The translations under genes were made by a program, and so were the position numbers. The notes below the pieces were generated by a model that saw only the letters and a program-made list of their open reading frames with translations, ran no database searches and was not told the DNA's origin. Positions 1-6,085 of a DNA stretch of 7,557 bases are shown here, one piece after another. The stretch's first letter is position 1. Each line of letters begins with the position of its first letter. Origin of the DNA: Asaia bogorensis (GTDB taxonomy: Bacteria; Pseudomonadota; Alphaproteobacteria; Acetobacterales; Acetobacteraceae). The stretch lies in assembly GCA_945886995.1 (NCBI GenBank), contig CAMCZJ010000149.1, positions 1-7,557 of the forward strand, given 5' to 3'.

Positions 1-326
1 TAAGGCAGTTCTCGAAAGGCTGGCAGGGCGATGCTCTCACTCCCGCCGCCGACCAGCAGATTGAGCCCATCCGGCGCCATGCCCGCCACTTGCTGCGCGG
101 CAATCGCCCCGCCCGCGCCGGGGCGGTTCATCACCACAATCGGGGTCGGAAAAAAGCGCGATGAAGCCTCGGCAATCGCACGCGCTGCCAAATCCGCGCC
201 GCCGCCGGGGGCAAAGCCGACAATCAATTGAATGGGCCGCGATGGCTCCCAAGCCCGCGCCGGCGCGGTGCTGCTCAAAGCGGCCAAGCCTGCCGCGCCA
301 GTGATGATGTGTCTGCGAGATAGCAT
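1..326 (-). CDS. Bug/TctC-family tripartite tricarboxylate transporter substrate-binding protein (5' part, truncated by window edge)
   Basis: Reading the minus strand from the ATG at 326 gives an open frame of 108 codons that is still open at base 1, so about two thirds of a usual ~320-residue protein lies outside. Residues 1-25 look like an export signal: twin arginines at 4-5 followed by H-I-I, a hydrophobic A/L/G stretch, then an A-R-A cleavage site, compatible with Tat or Sec export. The mature start has the family hallmarks: VGFAPGGGAD at about 36-45, NRPGAGG at 67-73, then AAQQVA and a P-D-G with L-L-V-G-G near 85-95. Proteins of this family are periplasmic and bind carboxylates for a TctAB-type permease; many are orphans, and the ligand cannot be read from this fragment. 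A Shine-Dalgarno sequence (GGGGAGA) sits 8 bases before the ATG. The gene diverges from the membrane protein at 386. Confidence 0.9.
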   Translation of the reverse strand, partial: MLSRRHIITGAAGLAALSSTAPARAWEPSRPIQLIVGFAPGGGADLAARAIAEASSRFFPTPIVVMNRPGAGGAIAAQQVAGMAPDGLNLLVGGGSESIALPAFRELP

Positions 327-346
327 GTTGAACGTCTCCCCGTTTC

Positions 347-378
347 AGCTTGCGTTAACCAGACCTCTTCGGCAAGCT
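347..378. repeat. 7-bp inverted repeat between divergent genes
   Basis: AGCTTGC at 347-353 and GCAAGCT at 372-378 are perfect inverse complements separated by 18 bases, in the 59-base gap between the binding-protein gene and the membrane-protein gene. The arm centres are 25 bases apart. This could be a dyad operator for a regulator of one or both genes, but arms this short may occur by chance, and no -10/-35 pair stands out nearby. Confidence 0.3.
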
Positions 379-385
379 CGGTGTC

Positions 386-1210
386 ATGCCTGGGTCGCAA
401 ACATCCAAACCGAGTTGGTGGGCTATATTTCTGGGCCGATCACCACCCGTACCACCCATACCGTCCGGCGGATGGACGCGGGAGAGTGTTCGCGATTTCT
501 GGCGGCAGAGAATTGCGACGTCACCGCAGGATGCGCCACTATCGCATGCAGCATTGGCGGATTTACTCCTGACGCGCGATACGTTTCGGAACTGGGTTTG
601 GTGGGACAAGGGCACGATTGCGCATGAGCCCCTCGGACCAGAAGCAAGTTTTGTGAAGCGCATCCGTGATGCCCCGAGCCTCATTTTTATTCTATTTTTC
701 TTGGTATCTTGGCCGGTTTTCTATTTTGCCTCTTTTTTGCGTAACCTTTATTCGATGATGTTTATTTTGCCCGATACTCTGTGTGTTGTGGAACGATCCT
801 TGTTTGCGCAGCGCCCTTTTCGCTGTGACGCCTTCATATCAGCGATAGATCTAGCGTTTGTTTCGTCTTTGCTGGTCCTGATTTTCGTGACTATACATTT
901 TCTTCGCCAGGGGGGCGCAACGACCCTAGTCGACCATCAGAGAACGAAAAAATATATACAGAATGGAGGGATCGGTTTCCCCTTCGTGTTCTTGGCGATT
1001 TTGTTGATACCTCTCTCCTGGGGATTGAATGAATTTCTGATTGGTCAGCGCTTGATTCATCCGATTATTCTGCCGGCAGTCGCTTTTTTGCCTGGTCTTT
1101 GGGCTTGGTCACTCTTTGTGATTTGGCACTGCGTTAGGGCAGGCTATGCCATGATTTTCTTCTACATTACTGGCCGCTTTCCATTATGGTTGGAGGATCT
1201 CTCGCCGTGA
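386..1210 (+). CDS. Unrecognised AT-rich gene for a putative four-helix membrane protein
   Basis: An open frame of 274 codons that I do not recognise. Residues 1-95 are soluble, with a proline/tryptophan-rich start (WW at 11-12, PPVPPIP at 20-26) and a W/D/R-rich middle (NWVWWD at 69-74). Four hydrophobic segments follow at about 98-117, 149-173, 196-215 and 226-248, with a semi-hydrophobic aromatic end (GYAMIFFYITG, 253-263). A charged loop (DHQRTKKY) lies at 183-190. The transmembrane half is much richer in A+T than its neighbours (bases 661-780 are roughly 40% GC by count), which suggests foreign origin or relaxed constraint. The start is uncertain: no good Shine-Dalgarno sequence precedes 386, and the first ~260 bases are GC-richer with competing frames. 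The hydrophobic part is the secure part. It ends 14 bases before the convergent pseudouridine synthase gene. No function is proposed. Confidence 0.7.
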   Translation: MPGSQTSKPSWWAIFLGRSPPVPPIPSGGWTRESVRDFWRQRIATSPQDAPLSHAALADLLLTRDTFRNWVWWDKGTIAHEPLGPEASFVKRIRDAPSLIFILFFLVSWPVFYFASFLRNLYSMMFILPDTLCVVERSLFAQRPFRCDAFISAIDLAFVSSLLVLIFVTIHFLRQGGATTLVDHQRTKKYIQNGGIGFPFVFLAILLIPLSWGLNEFLIGQRLIHPIILPAVAFLPGLWAWSLFVIWHCVRAGYAMIFFYITGRFPLWLEDLSP

Positions 1211-1224
1211 AGTGAACGCAGCCA

Positions 1225-1935
1225 CTACACCTGCGGGTGCCAGCCACACGCCCGCAACGCGCCTTCCATATGCGGCGGAGGAGGCGCCTCTGCCTGCAAG
1301 GGTGGCTCCAACGGCAAAGCAATGGCCCGCGCCAGCAAATGTAACCCGCCCGCACCGCCAGCGCCGTAAAGCGCATCACCCAAAATCGGCCAACCCATAG
1401 CCGCGCAATGTACGCGCAATTGATGCGTGCGCCCGGTCTCAGGCGCCAATTCCAGCCAGGCCATGCCAGTGCCACGCCCCAGGCAGCGCCAGCGTGTGAG
1501 CGATGCCAGCCCATCCGCATGCGCTTCCATCCGCCAGCCCTGTGCACGAGAGCTGATCTTGCGGATGGGCAAGGCAATCTCCCCCGCATCCTCTGCCGGG
1601 CCGCCTTGCACCACCGCCCAATAGGTCTTTGCCGCCAGCCCCTTGGCGAAGATGGCGCCGAGTGCCGCCAAGGCCGGTTTTGTCCGCCCCAGCACCAGGC
1701 AGCCCGCCGTATCCTGATCCAACCGATGCGCCGGTTGCGGCAAATGCCGCCTGCCCATTTGCAAGGCAGGCAGCCAATCTTCCACTGAGGCACTGGCGCG
1801 CGGCCCGCGATGGGTCGCAAGCCCCGCCGGCTTGTTCAGCACCAGCGCATCATCGCGCAGCAGCAGAATGCGGGAAGCGACCTGATCAGGCACATGGCCA
1901 AGACGGTCCTGCCGTGACAGGCTTCCCCCCATCAT
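1225..1935 (-). CDS. RluA-family RNA pseudouridine synthase
   Basis: Isomerises specific uridines in rRNA or tRNA to pseudouridine in the cytoplasm. From the ATG at 1935 the protein has 236 residues, the size of a catalytic domain alone; no N-terminal S4 RNA-binding domain is visible, so it resembles the short RluA-type rather than RluC/RluD. Signatures: VLNKPAGLATH at 32-42; HRLDQDTAG at 70-78 with catalytic Asp73; KTYWAVVQG at 103-111; GRTHQLRVH at 168-176; PILGDALYG at 183-191; and the C-terminal LHLLARAIALPL at 198-209. The frame could extend to an ATG at 1977, but that would run 44 bases into the kinase. A purine-rich Shine-Dalgarno stretch (GGGGAAGGGG) lies just upstream of the tandem ATGs at 1935 and 1932, favouring one of these. 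Which uridine it modifies cannot be told from sequence alone. It converges on the orphan membrane gene. Confidence 0.93.
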   Translation of the reverse strand: MMGGSLSRQDRLGHVPDQVASRILLLRDDALVLNKPAGLATHRGPRASASVEDWLPALQMGRRHLPQPAHRLDQDTAGCLVLGRTKPALAALGAIFAKGLAAKTYWAVVQGGPAEDAGEIALPIRKISSRAQGWRMEAHADGLASLTRWRCLGRGTGMAWLELAPETGRTHQLRVHCAAMGWPILGDALYGAGGAGGLHLLARAIALPLEPPLQAEAPPPPHMEGALRACGWHPQV

Positions 1936-2845
1936 GGCCGCACCCCTTCCCCCGCCGCGTGTTGTCTGCCTTGGCAATGTCGTCGCCGATCATGTGTTTC
2001 GGGTGGAGGATATACCCCAACCGCCCGCGAAAATCGCCGCCCGATCCTATGTGTTGAATGCCGGCGGCATGGCGGCCAATGCGGCGATTGCGGTGACGCG
2101 CTTGGGTGGCCGGGCGGATTTCTGGGGCCGGGTTGGCGATGATTTGAACGCGCCCTTGCTGGCCGCCGCCTTGGAAGCGGATGGCGTGGGCACTGCCGGC
2201 CTCCGGCGCATGCCGGGCGGGCGGAGCCCCGTTTCCGCCGTGCTGGTGGACCGACATGGCGAACGCACCATCATCGGCTTTCGCGGCGCTGATCTTGGCA
2301 CCGATCCCGCCTGGCTACCCTTGGAAACCCTTGTTGGCGCCGGCGCGCTTTGTTGCGATCCGCGCTGGCCCGAAGGTGTCGCCGCAGCAGCGGCAGAGGC
2401 TCGGCGGCTTGGCGTGCCCGTGGTGCTGGATGGCGAGAAAAGCGAAACGCGCATTCTGGTGGATTTGGTGCCGCGCGTGGATCACGCGATTTTCTCTTTC
2501 ACCGGCTTGCAAAATTTCGCGCCTGGTTGTGCGCCGGAAGAAGGGCTGCGCCGCGCCTTGGCATCAGGCCCGGTGAAGCTCGCCGCCGTGACGCGCGGGG
2601 AGAAAGGCACGCTTTGGCTGGCCCCGGACATGGCCGCGCCGCAGGAAATCCCGGCCTTCCCGGTGGAGGCCACCAATACCACCGGCGCGGGCGATGTCTT
2701 CCACGGCGCCTATGCCTTGGCGATTGCGGAAGGCATGGGGATTGAAGCGGCTTTGCGCTTCGCCTCAGCGGCGGGCGCATTACGCGCACGCGATGGCACC
2801 ACGCCTTATCGCCCGATGGTGGAAGCCATGCTGGCGGGCGTTTAA
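1934..2845 (+). CDS. PfkB/ribokinase-family carbohydrate kinase
   Basis: A 303-residue ATP-dependent kinase of the PfkB/ribokinase fold, cytoplasmic, expected to phosphorylate a sugar or a nucleoside. N-terminal strand VVCLGNVVADHV at 10-21 is followed by the substrate-site AGGMAANAAIAVTRLGG at 43-59 (PfkB signature 1 region), then WGRVGDD at 64-70. Signature 2 is NTTGAGDVFHGAYA at 248-261, with anion-hole glycines and catalytic base Asp254. Length and motif spacing are normal, so the enzyme looks intact. The substrate is not determinable by eye; the N-terminal region recalls sulfofructose kinase (YihV) and similar sugar kinases, but this is weak. The only plausible start is the ATG at 1934, which overlaps the divergent pseudouridine synthase ATG. 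No Shine-Dalgarno sequence precedes it, so a leaderless or weakly initiated mRNA is possible. The stop lies 4 bases from the end of the convergent racemase gene. Confidence 0.92.
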   Translation: MAAPLPPPRVVCLGNVVADHVFRVEDIPQPPAKIAARSYVLNAGGMAANAAIAVTRLGGRADFWGRVGDDLNAPLLAAALEADGVGTAGLRRMPGGRSPVSAVLVDRHGERTIIGFRGADLGTDPAWLPLETLVGAGALCCDPRWPEGVAAAAAEARRLGVPVVLDGEKSETRILVDLVPRVDHAIFSFTGLQNFAPGCAPEEGLRRALASGPVKLAAVTRGEKGTLWLAPDMAAPQEIPAFPVEATNTTGAGDVFHGAYALAIAEGMGIEAALRFASAAGALRARDGTTPYRPMVEAMLAGV

Positions 2846-2849
2846 GCCC

Positions 2850-3551
2850 TTACCCCTTCGCCCACCCAATCGCCGCCCGCGCCAGCGCATCAATCGTATC
2901 CGCCACCGGAAAAGGCAGCGCCGGACCGGCAGCAATCCCAAGCGGTATTTCCGTGCAGCCCAACACCACCGCCTGCGCACCGCGCGCCATCAGGCTGCGC
3001 GCCACTTCCGCCAAGGGTTCATAGGATTCCACAAGCTTATTCGCCTTCACCGCCGCAATCGCCGGCGTGACGCGGCTTTGCATTTCCTCATCGCTTGGCG
3101 TCAGGCATTCATACCCAAGCCCATCCAGCCTTTGCTGATAAAGCCGCATCGCGAGCGTGCCCGCCGTGCCCATCACGCCAATGCGCCCGCTGGCCACGCC
3201 AAGGCGCCGCAACTCCGCGCCTGCCGCATCCACAATATGCAGAATGGGCAGGCTGGTTGCCACAACCATGCCGTCATACCAGCCATGGGCGGTATTGCAG
3301 GGAATGGCGATGGCACCGCACCCAGCGGCTTCCAACCCGCGAATGCCGCGCACCAGCGCCGGCAAAGGGTCTTCCCCGCCCGCAACACGCGCCGCGGTGC
3401 GGTCCGGCACGCGCGGGTCAGACCACAGGATGGTCGGGATATGGTCCTGATCACGCTCCGCCGGTGTCAGCAGCGTGAGGCGCTGCATAAAACATGCACT
3501 CGCCAGCGGCCCCATGCCGCCCAAAACACCCAGGATTCGAGCATCAGCCAT
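2850..3551 (-). CDS. Aspartate/glutamate racemase family protein
   Basis: A 233-residue protein of the PLP-independent Asp/Glu racemase superfamily, which inverts amino acid stereochemistry using two cysteines. GVLGGMGPLAS at 8-18 forms the N-terminal substrate-binding loop. The two catalytic cysteines are both present: Cys85 in IPCNTAH (83-89) and Cys199 in VLGCTEIPL (196-204). It therefore appears active, with aspartate-racemase/YgeA-type motifs rather than MurI-type, but substrate preference (Asp, Glu or another amino acid) is not readable. The ATG at 3551 is chosen because GAAAGGG lies upstream and the conserved strand starts 5 residues in. The longer frame to 3599 adds 16 residues of no family character. 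It ends 4 bases from the kinase stop (convergent) and diverges from the TSUP gene over about 100 bases that must hold both promoters. Confidence 0.92.
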   Translation of the reverse strand: MADARILGVLGGMGPLASACFMQRLTLLTPAERDQDHIPTILWSDPRVPDRTAARVAGGEDPLPALVRGIRGLEAAGCGAIAIPCNTAHGWYDGMVVATSLPILHIVDAAGAELRRLGVASGRIGVMGTAGTLAMRLYQQRLDGLGYECLTPSDEEMQSRVTPAIAAVKANKLVESYEPLAEVARSLMARGAQAVVLGCTEIPLGIAAGPALPFPVADTIDALARAAIGWAKG

Positions 3552-3652
3552 CGCAACGCACCCTTTCACAGCCGCCCCAAGGGGTGACGTGTAACCCATG
3601 CGCCTCTATGCCACGGCCGTTGAGGACGGCACAGCGCCGGTTAGGACAGAAA
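3552..3652. promoter_or_regulatory. Divergent intergenic region of racemase and TSUP genes
   Basis: These 101 bases separate two divergent genes and should carry both promoters. I see no convincing -35/-10 pair. A small dyad, GCCGT at 3616-3620 and ACGGC at 3626-3630 with a 5-base loop, lies 23 bases before the TSUP ATG, and CCCC-AA-GGGG occurs near 3579. The TSUP Shine-Dalgarno sequence AGGA is at 3643-3646. Confidence 0.4.
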
Positions 3653-4483
3653 ATGAGTCATTTGAACGATCCGCTCTGGCTCGGCGCCTTGGCCTTGGCC
3701 ATGGCTGCGACGGGCCTGGTTTCCGGCACGCTCGCGGGCTTGCTTGGCGTCGGCGGCGGCATTGTGATTGTGCCGCTGCTCTTCAATGTTTTTCCGCTCT
3801 TTGGTATTCCTGAGGCGGTGCAGATGAAGGTGGCGGTGGCGACCTCACTCGCCACCATCATCCCAACCTCGATCCAATCAGCGCGCAAGCATCGCGCGAC
3901 GGGGGCGATGGATATGGCGCTGGTGCGCTCCATCTGGCCGAGCATGTTGGCGGGCGTGGTGGTGGGCACGCTGCTCGCGGTTTATGTGCGGGGCGAAGGG
4001 CAGATAGCGATTTTCGCGCTGGTCGCCTTGCTGGTCGCTTTCAACATGGGCTTCACCGGGCTTGACTTCAAACTGACCGACCGCGTGCCAGATGGCGCGC
4101 CGCGCGCGGCACTTGGCCTCGGCATTGGTTCGGTCAGCGCCATGATGGGGATTGGCGGCGGCACATTGGGTGTGCCTTTGCTGTCCTTGCTGGGCTATCC
4201 GATCCGCGCCGCGGTCGCGACCGCATCAGCCTTTGGCGTGATTATCGCCATCCCCGCCACCATCGGCCTGATCTGGGGCGGGTGGAGCGATCCGCGCGTG
4301 CCGCCCTTCTCACTCGGCTATGTCAGCCTGATCGGCTTCGCGCTGATCGCACCCACCTCCATCATCGCGACACCTTGGGGCGTGAAGTTGGCGCACAGCA
4401 TCCCGCCCTTGGTGCTGAAGCGCGCCTTCGCGGTGTTTCTGGCGATCACGAGTGCGCGGATGTTTTGGTCAATCTTTACGTGA
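3653..4483 (+). CDS. TSUP (TauE/SafE) family membrane transporter
   Basis: A 276-residue inner-membrane protein with about eight hydrophobic segments, of the TauE/SafE (TSUP) family that moves sulfite, sulfonates or other organic anions. The internal duplication typical of the family is clear: GVGGGIVIVPLL at 32-43 is repeated as GIGGGTLGVPLL at 166-177. Each copy is followed by a conserved A-T-S/A-S stretch (VAVATSLATI at 60-69; AVATASAFGVI at 187-197). Length is normal. The ATG at 3653 is chosen because AGGA lies 6 bases upstream and the first membrane helix begins within about 10 residues. The open frame extends back to 3494, but those 53 extra residues are unlike the family and overlap the racemase gene. 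The substrate and direction of transport are unknown. The last 8 bases overlap the end of the convergent parE gene. Confidence 0.93.
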   Translation: MSHLNDPLWLGALALAMAATGLVSGTLAGLLGVGGGIVIVPLLFNVFPLFGIPEAVQMKVAVATSLATIIPTSIQSARKHRATGAMDMALVRSIWPSMLAGVVVGTLLAVYVRGEGQIAIFALVALLVAFNMGFTGLDFKLTDRVPDGAPRAALGLGIGSVSAMMGIGGGTLGVPLLSLLGYPIRAAVATASAFGVIIAIPATIGLIWGGWSDPRVPPFSLGYVSLIGFALIAPTSIIATPWGVKLAHSIPPLVLKRAFAVFLAITSARMFWSIFT

Positions 4484-4841
4484 GGCCGGAGGGGTCTGGC
4501 CCCAAAAGCCTGATCAGCATGCGGCGAATATGATCCTGCCCGCCGAAAAATATCCCGAGCACCCGGACCGCCCGCGCTTCGTCATCAACATCATACCAAT
4601 AGATCGCTCGCTCCATCACCATGAAGCGAAGGCCAGGTAGGATATCCCCACGCGCTATGCCGCGCTCGGGAAATAGCGCCAGACGTTCCGCAGCGGCACG
4701 GATACCCATGATACGCTGAGCCGCATGATCCAAGGCCTGGTCGGTACTTTCGCCGAAGCCCGCGTAGCTTTCGACCAAATGATCGAAAATCAGTTCAAGA
4801 TCACGCTCAGAAGCTTGGGCGAATTCAATCCTGTACGGCAT
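4476..4841 (-). CDS. parE: RelE/ParE-family toxin of a type II toxin-antitoxin system
   Basis: A 121-residue protein with the ParE/RelE toxin fold. It begins with a beta strand and helix (MPYRIEFAQASERDLELIFDHL), then a second helix, FGESTDQALDHAAQRIMGI (29-47), LALFPERG (54-61) and the C-terminal strands around FMVMERAIYWYDV (73-85) and VRVLGIFFGGQDHIRRML (92-109). The RVL-I-F-G-Q-D-H ending is typical of ParE-like toxins; ParE proteins inhibit DNA gyrase, RelE proteins cut mRNA at the ribosome, and I favour the ParE side. The start at 4841 lies inside the last codons of the antitoxin gene (17-base overlap), the usual translational coupling. The frame extends upstream to 5012, but that part is antitoxin sequence in another frame. 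The gene is intact, slightly longer at the C terminus than many relatives, and overlaps the TSUP gene tail by 8 bases. Confidence 0.9.
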   Translation of the reverse strand: MPYRIEFAQASERDLELIFDHLVESYAGFGESTDQALDHAAQRIMGIRAAAERLALFPERGIARGDILPGLRFMVMERAIYWYDVDDEARAVRVLGIFFGGQDHIRRMLIRLLGPDPSGLT

Positions 4842-5100
4842 GGGCCTGGCGCTTGCGGGCCAGCATCGCAGCGATACGTTCATCCATCTCGTCGCCGGAG
4901 ACGAACCCGCCCGTGCGCCTTTGCTTGAGCAGTTCTGCCAGCGCCGCGCGTTCCATCGCCTCAGTTTCCATTTGCTGGCGCAGAAGTTCGACCCCTTGCT
5001 GCAACACAGCACTCATGCTCGGGAACCGCCCGGCATCAACCAGCGTCTTGGCAAAAGCGTGCTGTTCATCGGCAAGGGAGATGGAGGATTTCACTGTCAT
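4825..5100 (-). CDS. parD: ParD-like ribbon-helix-helix antitoxin
   Basis: A 91-residue partner of the downstream toxin. The N-terminal half has a ribbon-helix-helix DNA-binding pattern: strand TVKSSISL (2-9), helix DEQHAFAKTLVDAG (11-24), then S-M-S and helix AVLQQGVELLRQQ (31-43). The charged C-terminal half, rich in E/R/A (MERAALAELLKQRR, 49-62; DEMDERIAAMLARKR, 70-84), would wrap around and neutralise ParE. The ATG at 5100 is chosen because the RHH strand starts at once. The frame extends 24 codons further upstream, but these show no family character and run over the palindrome. AGGGGG lies 2 bases before the ATG as a close Shine-Dalgarno sequence. Autoregulation is expected, given the paired palindromes directly upstream. 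It lies 68 bases downstream of serB on the same strand. Confidence 0.9.
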   Translation of the reverse strand: MTVKSSISLADEQHAFAKTLVDAGRFPSMSAVLQQGVELLRQQMETEAMERAALAELLKQRRTGGFVSGDEMDERIAAMLARKRQAHAVQD

Positions 5101-5105
5101 GGCCC

Positions 5106-5127
5106 CCTGGTAATACCAGGTAGCACC
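5106..5127. promoter_or_regulatory. Probable ParD operator (two phased palindromes)
   Basis: CCTGGTA-A-TACCAGG at 5106-5120 is a perfect 7+1+7 inverted repeat, 5 bases upstream of the parD start. Inside it GGTAATACC (5109-5117) is followed exactly 10 bases later by GGTAGCACC (5119-5127), giving two copies of a GGTANNACC site one helical turn apart. Ribbon-helix-helix antitoxins typically bind such repeats and repress their own operon. On the minus strand a weak promoter (TTGACG at 5135-5130, TATTAC at 5115-5110, spacing only 14) would be covered by the palindrome. Confidence 0.6.
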
Positions 5128-5168
5128 GCCGTCAAAGCTTTTCCGTGCCTGTCCCCGGCCCCGCCGCC

Positions 5169-6065
5169 TCAAACCACCCGCCGAAACGCCGCCGACGGAT
5201 ACCCCTGCGCAAACAGCAGCGCGCGCAGATCCGCGTGATCCACCCGCGCCCGCGCTGCCGCCGCCACAACGGGCTTGGCCTTGAAGGCAACGCCAAGCCC
5301 GGCGGCGCCCAGCATATCCAGATCATTCGCGCCATCACCCACGGCCAGGGTCGCTGCCAAACCAATCCCTTCTTCCGCTGCCAGGCGCTTCAGCGTAACC
5401 AGCTTGGCATTGCGGCCCAGAATGGGCTCACCCACCAGGCCCGTCAGCCGGCCACCCTCATGCAGCAGGGTATTGGAGTAGTGTTCATGAAAGCCGAGCC
5501 GTTCTGCGACACGGCCCGTGAAAAAGGTGAAGCCACCAGATACCAGGGCGCAGCGCGCGCCATGGGCGCGCATGGTCGCGACCAATTCCTCGGCGCCCGG
5601 CATCAGCGCGGTGGTGGCCCAGGTGCGCTCCAGCGCTTCCAGCGCCAGCCCCTTCAGCATGCCAACGCGTTCCCGAAGCGCGCCTTCGAAGTCCAATTCG
5701 CCATTCATGGCGCGCCGCGTGATGGCGGAGATTTCGTCCTTGAGGCCAGCCTCACCCGCCAATTCATCCAAGGTCTCGCTGGTGACCATGGTGCTGTCCA
5801 TATCGGCGATCAGCAGGCGCTTGCGGCGCCCCGCCGCATCCTGAGCGATGGCATCCACAGGGGTGCCTTCCAGCGCGCTGCGCGCGGCGCGATCAGCAAC
5901 ATCAAGCGGCAAGCCAGCGAAAGGGATATCGGCGGCTTCCTGCGCGGCAAGTGGCGCCACGGCGCCGAGTTCAGCGCCCGCGTCGCGCAGCGCAGCGCTG
6001 ACCTTCGCCTGATGTTCCGGGGCAAGCGCGCCGCGCGGCGCGATCAGGGTCAATACCTTTTCCAT
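5169..6065 (-). CDS. serB: Phosphoserine phosphatase
   Basis: Catalyses the last step of serine synthesis, hydrolysing phosphoserine to serine in the cytoplasm. The 298-residue protein has an N-terminal ~80-residue regulatory-type region (ACT-like position; MEKVLTLIAPRG start) followed by a HAD-superfamily domain. HAD motifs are complete: I, DMDST at 88-92 with nucleophile Asp88 and acid/base Asp90; II, VSGGFTFF at 175-182; Lys221 in GRNAKLVTL; and IV, GDGANDLDML at 243-252. The cap region ETLDELAGEAGLKDEIS (97-113) and MNGELDFEGALRERV (120-134) is typical of SerB. The ATG at 6065 fits the family start; extension to 6149 would overlap miaA by 64 bases. Only a weak Shine-Dalgarno sequence (AGGCCGG) is seen. 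It diverges from miaA across 20 bases and may be co-transcribed with parD-parE downstream. Confidence 0.95.
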   Translation of the reverse strand: MEKVLTLIAPRGALAPEHQAKVSAALRDAGAELGAVAPLAAQEAADIPFAGLPLDVADRAARSALEGTPVDAIAQDAAGRRKRLLIADMDSTMVTSETLDELAGEAGLKDEISAITRRAMNGELDFEGALRERVGMLKGLALEALERTWATTALMPGAEELVATMRAHGARCALVSGGFTFFTGRVAERLGFHEHYSNTLLHEGGRLTGLVGEPILGRNAKLVTLKRLAAEEGIGLAATLAVGDGANDLDMLGAAGLGVAFKAKPVVAAAARARVDHADLRALLFAQGYPSAAFRRVV

Positions 6066-6085
6066 ATCCGGCCTATGCCCGCGCC

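Noticed and set aside
232..684. Open frames on both strands across the start of the orphan gene (232-627 plus, 355-684 minus, 423-647 minus)
   Set aside because: They lack family motifs or ribosome sites and conflict with the continuous 386-1210 frame, whose hydrophobic half is clearly protein-like. They do, however, leave the exact orphan start uncertain.
1936..1977. Pseudouridine synthase starting at 1977
   Set aside because: The 14 extra residues are low-complexity and would overlap the kinase by 44 bases; the tandem ATGs at 1935/1932 have a purine-rich ribosome site.
2694..3587. Long plus-strand frame of 297 codons
   Set aside because: Arg/His/Pro-rich composition typical of a shadow frame, lying opposite the racemase, which has both catalytic cysteines.
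3494..3652. Upstream extension of the TSUP gene
   Set aside because: No membrane or family character, overlaps the racemase start, and AGGA stands 6 bases before the ATG at 3653.
4842..5012. Upstream extension of the toxin frame
   Set aside because: This is the antitoxin coding region read in another frame; the family start is MPYRIEF at 4841.
5110..5135. TTGACG/TATTAC as a firm parD promoter
   Set aside because: The 14-base spacing is too short for a standard sigma-70 promoter; mentioned only as weak support in the operator entry.
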